Origin: an uncultured Bacteroidota bacterium
Lineage (GTDB): Bacteria > Bacteroidota > Bacteroidia > Chitinophagales > Saprospiraceae
NCBI GenBank assembly: GCA_937876435.1
Contig: CALEIL010000012.1
Coordinates: forward strand, 1 to 19,759
Direction of reading: 5' to 3'
Length of the DNA stretch: 19,759 nt
Position numbers and translations under genes: made by a program. A model generated the notes under the pieces. It saw nothing but the letters and a program-made list of their open reading frames with translations, did not search any database and was not told the DNA's origin. Below, in pieces: positions 15,854 to 19,759 of the stretch (the first letter of the stretch is position 1; the number at the start of each line of letters is the position of its first letter).

Positions 15854-16492
15854 ATGGAAAAGAATATTTCAACGGTCATATTTGATTTTGGAAATGTTTT
15901 GATTGACCTGGATATTCCGGCTTTCGACAGGAATATACAGGAATTGACAGGTCTCGATACGGCCGATGTTCCCGGCATCCTGGGGAAAAGCATCGCCGCC
16001 TATGAACGGGGCGAGATCAGCACCGAATTGTTTATCAACCACATCATCCGACACAGTCGTCGATCCATCCAGGCACGTGATATAATTCAAGGATGGAACT
16101 CGATGTTATTGGGCATCCGGCCGGAGATTTTAACTCTACTGAAAATTCTGAAGGATCAGTACCAAACCTATATTCTCAGCAACACCAATCCTCTTCATAT
16201 CCAATGGGTGCACCAGCATCTACTGGCCAGCCATGGCGTTTCGGATTTTGAAAAAAACTTTCTTCATGGAGCGTTTTACAGCCATCAGTTGAAGCTGTCC
16301 AAACCCAATCCGGAAGTATACAAATCAGTGACGGATCGGTTGGGTGTTGCCCCGGAACGCATCCTGTTCCTCGATGACCTGGAAGAAAACGTGGCCGGAG
16401 CGCGTCTGTATGGGTGGAACGCGATCATCCACCAACCCGGGACCCCTCTTGAAAACAGCCTTCGATCTTTTATTCGTGTACCGGAATCGTAG
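15854..16492 (+). CDS. HAD-superfamily hydrolase, subfamily IA (YihX-like)
   Basis: The protein is about 212 residues. Motif I is IFD11-F-G13-NVLIDLD: Asp11 is the nucleophile, but the usual second Asp is Gly13, as in YihX-like glucose-1-phosphatases. Motif II is YILSNTN, motif III is the Lys in KLSKPNPEVYK, and motif IV is ILFLDDLEENVAGA. The alpha-helical cap lies between motifs I and II. It probably dephosphorylates a small phosphorylated metabolite such as a sugar phosphate; the substrate is uncertain. The frame is open back to 15785, but the promoter at 15785-15813 and the position of motif I favour the ATG at 15854. It is followed after 3 bp by recX. Confidence 0.9.
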   Translation: MEKNISTVIFDFGNVLIDLDIPAFDRNIQELTGLDTADVPGILGKSIAAYERGEISTELFINHIIRHSRRSIQARDIIQGWNSMLLGIRPEILTLLKILKDQYQTYILSNTNPLHIQWVHQHLLASHGVSDFEKNFLHGAFYSHQLKLSKPNPEVYKSVTDRLGVAPERILFLDDLEENVAGARLYGWNAIIHQPGTPLENSLRSFIRVPES

Positions 16493-16495
16493 AAT

Positions 16496-16936
16496 ATGAC
16501 AGAGGAACAGAAAAAACAGATTCTCAGCAGGATGCAACGATATTGCTCCCTGGAAGACCGGTCTGTTCAAAAAGTGAGGGAAAAATTATTGGCCATAGAA
16601 GAGGCATCGGAAAGCGAGATTGATGAAATATTATCCAGCCTGATCGATGACCGGTTTCTGGATGAAGCCAGATTCGTGGAGAGCTTTATCCGGTCCAAAA
16701 TAAATCAAAAACGATGGGGTGTTCAAAAAATAAAACACGGACTTTTCAGACACCAGATCCCGGCGACGCTCATCGAAGAAGGAATCCAAAATCTCGACAG
16801 GAAGGCTTACTCTGCCAATCTTAAATATTTATTCGATGCCAAAAAAAGCACGACCGATGACCCGGGTGCATGGATCCGGTACCTGCTCCAGAAAGGATAT
16901 TTATACGATGAAATAAGAGAGCTAATCGAAAGCTGA
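16496..16936 (+). CDS. recX: Regulatory protein RecX
   Basis: This 146-residue protein matches RecX, a small all-helical modulator that inhibits RecA filaments. Recognisable pieces in order are a first repeat (CSLEDRSVQKVREKLL), EIDEILSSLIDDRFLDEARFVESFIRSKINQKRWGVQKIKHGL with the hallmark LIDDRFLDEARFVESF, and a third repeat ending GAWIRYLLQKGYLYDEI. The length is within the usual 140-200. It starts 3 bp after the HAD stop codon, so it is probably co-transcribed. recA is not in the window. Confidence 0.92.
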   Translation: MTEEQKKQILSRMQRYCSLEDRSVQKVREKLLAIEEASESEIDEILSSLIDDRFLDEARFVESFIRSKINQKRWGVQKIKHGLFRHQIPATLIEEGIQNLDRKAYSANLKYLFDAKKSTTDDPGAWIRYLLQKGYLYDEIRELIES

Positions 16937-16979
16937 CGACTCATTAATCGTCAACCGGCAAACCCCGGTCAGGCCTGAC
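16934..16979. repeat. Cluster of three palindromes after recX
   Basis: TGACGA (16934-16939, the stop codon included) pairs with TCGTCA (16948-16953). ACCGG (16954-16958) pairs with CCGGT (16965-16969). GTCAGGCCTGAC (16968-16979) is a perfect 12-bp palindrome. They are almost back to back with no T-tract. They could form a 3' structure of the recX transcript or be protein sites upstream of the OmpA-gene promoter. Confidence 0.5.
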
Positions 16980-17000
16980 AGAAACGTTCTATCCTCATTA

Positions 17001-17011
17001 ATTCCGGGAAT
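17001..17011. promoter_or_regulatory. Short palindrome upstream of the OmpA-gene -7 box
   Basis: ATTCC-G-GGAAT is centred at 17006, about 21 bp before the -7 box at 17027, where a -33 element would be expected. It could be an operator, or chance. Confidence 0.3.
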
Positions 17012-17026
17012 CTATATAAAATTTAT

Positions 17027-17034
17027 TACTTTTG
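17027..17034 (+). promoter_or_regulatory. Bacteroidota -7 promoter box for the OmpA-domain gene
   Basis: TACTTTTG matches TAnnTTTG exactly and lies 25 bp before the ATG at 17060. No clear TTG is seen at -33. The same 8-mer is used before the efflux regulator at 6092. Confidence 0.6.
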
Positions 17035-17059
17035 GAATTAACGATATTTTTCATCGCCT

Positions 17060-17875
17060 ATGAAAATTGTGACCACTGTTCTGGCTTTCATTTGGTTCCT
17101 GGGATGGGGCTTTTGGTTTCTGTATGAAAGAGGGCACATCGATATTTCATCCGAAAAAAACGCCTCTTCAGAAAAGGAACAAATACTGGATACCATTCCC
17201 ACAATGCCTGTACCGGACCATGCGATTTCATTTTTACTGAATCATCCACCGAAAGATTCTATCGATGATATCATCGACTCCCTGATGAGGACCCGATCTC
17301 CTGAGGAGACTATTCAGGTAATAAGCTACTACAGCGAGAAAGAACCGTACACAGGGATGAATGGAAACCTGGGCATCCAGCGCTCGATCAATCTTATGCA
17401 GAACGCCAGCAAAAAATATTCGGCGCGGGCATTGCAGCCCATCGGTTTGCTGTACAAAGAAGATACAGATACTACCGGGATCAGCCACTATTTCCAGGTG
17501 GAAAAAGTGGCGAAATCCACCGCGATCAGAATTTTCAATGACCAGCGCATCCTGATATTCTTCCCTTTCGCTTCCAATAATGAAAGAACTCCCGCTAAAA
17601 TAACACAAGTACTGGATTCGTTAACCAGTATTTGGAATACCGAAAAAAATCATTTGATCGTTACAGGTTACACAGATAATACGGCTAATCCTACCACCAA
17701 CTACAATTTAGGTTTAGCACGCGCTAAATCAATCCAGGAATATATAGTGGGGTACAATTTTCCGGAAGAAAGAATCACCACGCTATCCCGGGGAGAGGAG
17801 GATCCTATATCCGTGAATTCTACCAGTGATGGCAGATACCTGAACAGAAGGGTAGAAATATTAGTTGACAAATAA
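17060..17875 (+). CDS. Membrane-anchored OmpA-domain protein
   Basis: The protein has 271 residues. An N-terminal membrane segment (roughly residues 4-23, VTTVLAFIWFLGWGFWFLYE) has no lipobox or clear cleavage site, so it is probably anchored in the inner membrane with the rest in the periplasm. Residues 24-160 are an uncharacterised linker or domain. The C-terminal ~110 residues are an OmpA-like peptidoglycan-binding domain: TGYTDN (T202-N207, with Asp206 for diaminopimelate), NLGLARAKSIQEYI, and NRRVEILVD (R263/R264). It probably ties the envelope to peptidoglycan. A small membrane/coiled-coil gene follows 6 bp later in the same apparent operon. MotB-like or Tol/Pal-like roles are possible but not supported specifically. 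Confidence 0.87.
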   Translation: MKIVTTVLAFIWFLGWGFWFLYERGHIDISSEKNASSEKEQILDTIPTMPVPDHAISFLLNHPPKDSIDDIIDSLMRTRSPEETIQVISYYSEKEPYTGMNGNLGIQRSINLMQNASKKYSARALQPIGLLYKEDTDTTGISHYFQVEKVAKSTAIRIFNDQRILIFFPFASNNERTPAKITQVLDSLTSIWNTEKNHLIVTGYTDNTANPTTNYNLGLARAKSIQEYIVGYNFPEERITTLSRGEEDPISVNSTSDGRYLNRRVEILVDK

Positions 17876-17881
17876 CTCATT

Positions 17882-18277
17882 ATGACCATACCTATACAGC
17901 AGATCTTCTTGTTGCATTTCCTGGCTGGACAGTCTGATACCGCCACCGGACTGGGTCTGGACATTCTCATTTACGTCGTAATGGCAGTGGGTTTCATCAT
18001 TATCGGATTTTTAGCTTCCAATTTTTACAACAAGGCCCGCGTCGCAAAAATGGAAACCGATGCTGACGCAGAAAAAGACAGATTAAACCGGCGGATTAAC
18101 ACACTCGAAAAGGAAATCAAGCACCTTTACGCCAAAGATGACGAACGGATTGTGATCATCAACAATCTGAAAAAACAATTAAATGCCCGGAAGAAATCAG
18201 ATTCCTCCGACAAAGATCGAAACGACGATCCCGACAACCACCTCGACCTTTTTTCCGATTCCATCGGCGAGGATTAA
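17882..18277 (+). CDS. Small membrane protein with coiled coil and acidic tail
   Basis: This 131-residue protein is not recognised. A hydrophobic N-terminus (IFLLHFLAG) precedes a membrane helix at about residues 24-48 (LGLDILIYVVMAVGFIIIGFLAS). A charged stretch with heptad spacing, about residues 52-103 (EKDRLNRRINTLEKEIKHLY, then IIINNLKKQLNA), should form a coiled coil. The C-terminus is hydrophilic and rich in Asp, Ser and Lys. It is 6 bp after the OmpA-domain gene and probably works with it, perhaps as an inner-membrane partner. This is inference from position only. The downstream gene is convergent. Confidence 0.75.
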   Translation: MTIPIQQIFLLHFLAGQSDTATGLGLDILIYVVMAVGFIIIGFLASNFYNKARVAKMETDADAEKDRLNRRINTLEKEIKHLYAKDDERIVIINNLKKQLNARKKSDSSDKDRNDDPDNHLDLFSDSIGED

Positions 18278-18323
18278 TGCGTTTCTGTACGACAAGCCTG
18301 TTCTTCTCCAGATGCCGTGACGA

Positions 18324-19759
18324 CTATAAATACATATGATCCTTAAACGGCAATTGATCCGGATAATCGGTAGTGTAATGCAATCCGCGGCTTTCTTTTC
18401 TGTAGGATGCCAGCTTGGTGATCAGATACCCATTGGTGATCAGGTTCCGCAATTCAGCCAGTTGGGGTGACACCGTGGTAGATTGGTACAACTCTTCCGT
18501 TTCCTTATAAAGCGTGTGTAATCTGTTAAGAGCCCTGGCCAGCCTTACGTTGGACCGGACAATCCCGACATAACTGCTCATGATCTCTTTGAGTTCCTTG
18601 ATGCTCTGGGTTATAAGGACCATCTCATCGGGTTTGGTCGTGCCCTCCGTATCCCATTCAGGAACGGATTCGTGCCAATCCCACTTATCGATGTTGGCGA
18701 CCACGTCCTCAGCGATTCTGTACCCAAACACCATGCCTTCCAAAAGCGAATTGGAAGCCAGACGATTGGCGCCGTGAAGTCCCGTACAGGTCACTTCTCC
18801 ACAGGCGTACAATTGACGGATAGAGGATCTGCCGTATTCATCCACCTTCACACCTCCACAAATATAATGGCAGGCCGGAGTAACCGGAATGTATTGGGTG
18901 AGCGGATCAATTCCGATACTTCTACACTTATCCAGAATCGTCGGGAAATGGGCTTTAAATCCTTCGGGATCCAGGTGTCTGCAATCGAGGTATACGTAAT
19001 CCCATCCGTGAATCTTCATTTCGCGGTCGATCGCCCGGGCTACGATATCACGCGGGGCCAGGGAATTTCGATGATCGTATTTGTGCATAAATTCCTCGCC
19101 ATCCAACGTCTTGAGAATGGCACCATAACCCCGCACAGCCTCGGAAATCAGAAAATCGGGCAGTGAACTCCCGGGGTTTCCTTCGGGAGTATACAAGGCC
19201 GTAGGATGAAACTGAACAAACTCCATATCCTGGATAGTGCCCTGTGCCCGAAACATCATGGCTATCCCATCTCCTGTGGCCACCACCGGATTGGTGGTAC
19301 TGCGATACACCTGACCCGCTCCACCGGAAGCCAGAATGGTTACCTTCGCCAGATAAGGTTCTATTTTGGCATTATTGCTTTTTTCCATGACGTACACCCC
19401 ATAACATTCAATGTCGGGTGTCGCATTGGTCACGACTTTTCCCAGATGGTGCTGGGTGATGATCTCGATCGCAAACGCATCTTCGACTACCCTGATATTG
19501 GGATAATGCCGCCCCTTATCCAGGATGGCCCGTTGAATTTCCCACCCGGTTTTATCCTTGTAATGCAATATCCGATTTTCGGAATGGCCGCCTTCACGCC
19601 CCAAATCATAGTCGCCATCGCTTTCCTTATCAAAACGGGTCCCCCAGGTAATCATTTCCTTTACCCGTTCAGGGCCCTCCCTGACAACGATTTCGACGAT
19701 ATTCCGATCGCACAATCCAGCCCCTGCATCCAGCGTATCTTCGATGTGTTTTTCATAAT
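18324..19759 (-). CDS. nadB: L-aspartate oxidase NadB, 5' end cut by the window
   Basis: About 478 residues of an enzyme of about 530-540 are seen. The frame is open to the right edge (the first residues read YEKHIEDTLDAGAGLC) and no true start codon is in the window; a TTG at 19715 is internal. The missing piece is the N-terminal FAD-binding strand and GxGxxG. NadB oxidises L-aspartate to iminoaspartate, the first step of quinolinate and NAD synthesis, in the cytoplasm. Visible signatures are QFHPTALYTPEG, LISEAVRGYGA, SLAPRDIVARAID, TPACHYICGGVKVDEYG and GLHGANRLASNSLLEG, which carry the known substrate-binding and catalytic His and Arg residues of the succinate dehydrogenase/aspartate oxidase family. 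The lack of a ~40-residue covalent-FAD His region and this combination favour NadB over SdhA. It is convergent with the small membrane gene, 46 bp away. Confidence 0.93.
   Translation of the reverse strand, partial: YEKHIEDTLDAGAGLCDRNIVEIVVREGPERVKEMITWGTRFDKESDGDYDLGREGGHSENRILHYKDKTGWEIQRAILDKGRHYPNIRVVEDAFAIEIITQHHLGKVVTNATPDIECYGVYVMEKSNNAKIEPYLAKVTILASGGAGQVYRSTTNPVVATGDGIAMMFRAQGTIQDMEFVQFHPTALYTPEGNPGSSLPDFLISEAVRGYGAILKTLDGEEFMHKYDHRNSLAPRDIVARAIDREMKIHGWDYVYLDCRHLDPEGFKAHFPTILDKCRSIGIDPLTQYIPVTPACHYICGGVKVDEYGRSSIRQLYACGEVTCTGLHGANRLASNSLLEGMVFGYRIAEDVVANIDKWDWHESVPEWDTEGTTKPDEMVLITQSIKELKEIMSSYVGIVRSNVRLARALNRLHTLYKETEELYQSTTVSPQLAELRNLITNGYLITKLASYRKESRGLHYTTDYPDQLPFKDHMYL

Noticed and set aside
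18672..19166. Open frame of 164 codons opposite nadB
   Set aside because: Fully antisense to strongly conserved NadB motifs; no recognisable protein features.
1..19759. CRISPR array, tRNA/rRNA genes, transposase or phage genes
   Set aside because: No spaced direct-repeat array, cloverleaf sequence, rRNA-like stretch or mobile-element protein motif was seen on either strand.

Overview
The window looks like a chromosomal segment from a member of the Bacteroidota, most likely a Saprospiria/Lewinella-type bacterium. The clues are Bacteroidota -7 promoter boxes (TAnnTTTG) at 6092, 15806 and 17027, start codons mostly without strong Shine-Dalgarno sequences, moderate GC content, and a GbsR/MarR - TolC - periplasmic adaptor - RND efflux operon. 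The lineage is inferred from style and gene content only. No phage genes, transposase, CRISPR array, rRNA or tRNA was seen.

Layout. Positions 1-148 are non-coding and hold three small inverted repeats. Positions 149-4684 (+) form a small sugar-metabolism cluster: a Tat-exported six-bladed beta-propeller protein, an MFS transporter, a ThuA-domain lipoprotein, and a TIM-barrel protein whose metal-site spacing matches D-tagatose/D-psicose 3-epimerases. A tandem universal stress protein follows (4810-5625, +). After about 500 bp of non-coding DNA comes the efflux operon (6142-12351, +). It starts with a perfect 9+9 bp palindrome just upstream of a -7 box and ends in a strong intrinsic terminator (12374-12408). 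Downstream lies a 2 x 52 bp tandem hairpin repeat, with a diverged relative in the spacer before the operon.

Next come a membrane GT2 glycosyltransferase and rsmG (+, overlapping), then a GT4 glycosyltransferase on the - strand. Divergent from it are a HAD hydrolase and recX (+), an OmpA-domain protein with a small membrane/coiled-coil protein (+), and finally the C-terminal ~88% of nadB (-), which runs off the right edge.

How the parts fit. The 5' cluster probably imports and processes a sugar or keto-sugar across periplasm and cytoplasm. The efflux operon encodes a complete tripartite pump plus a likely autoregulated local regulator. The remaining genes are housekeeping or envelope functions. 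The items most worth following up are the palindromic operator, the epimerase-like active site within the ThuA cluster, the dispersed hairpin repeat, the palindrome cluster upstream of the OmpA-domain gene, and the uncharacterised OmpA/coiled-coil pair.
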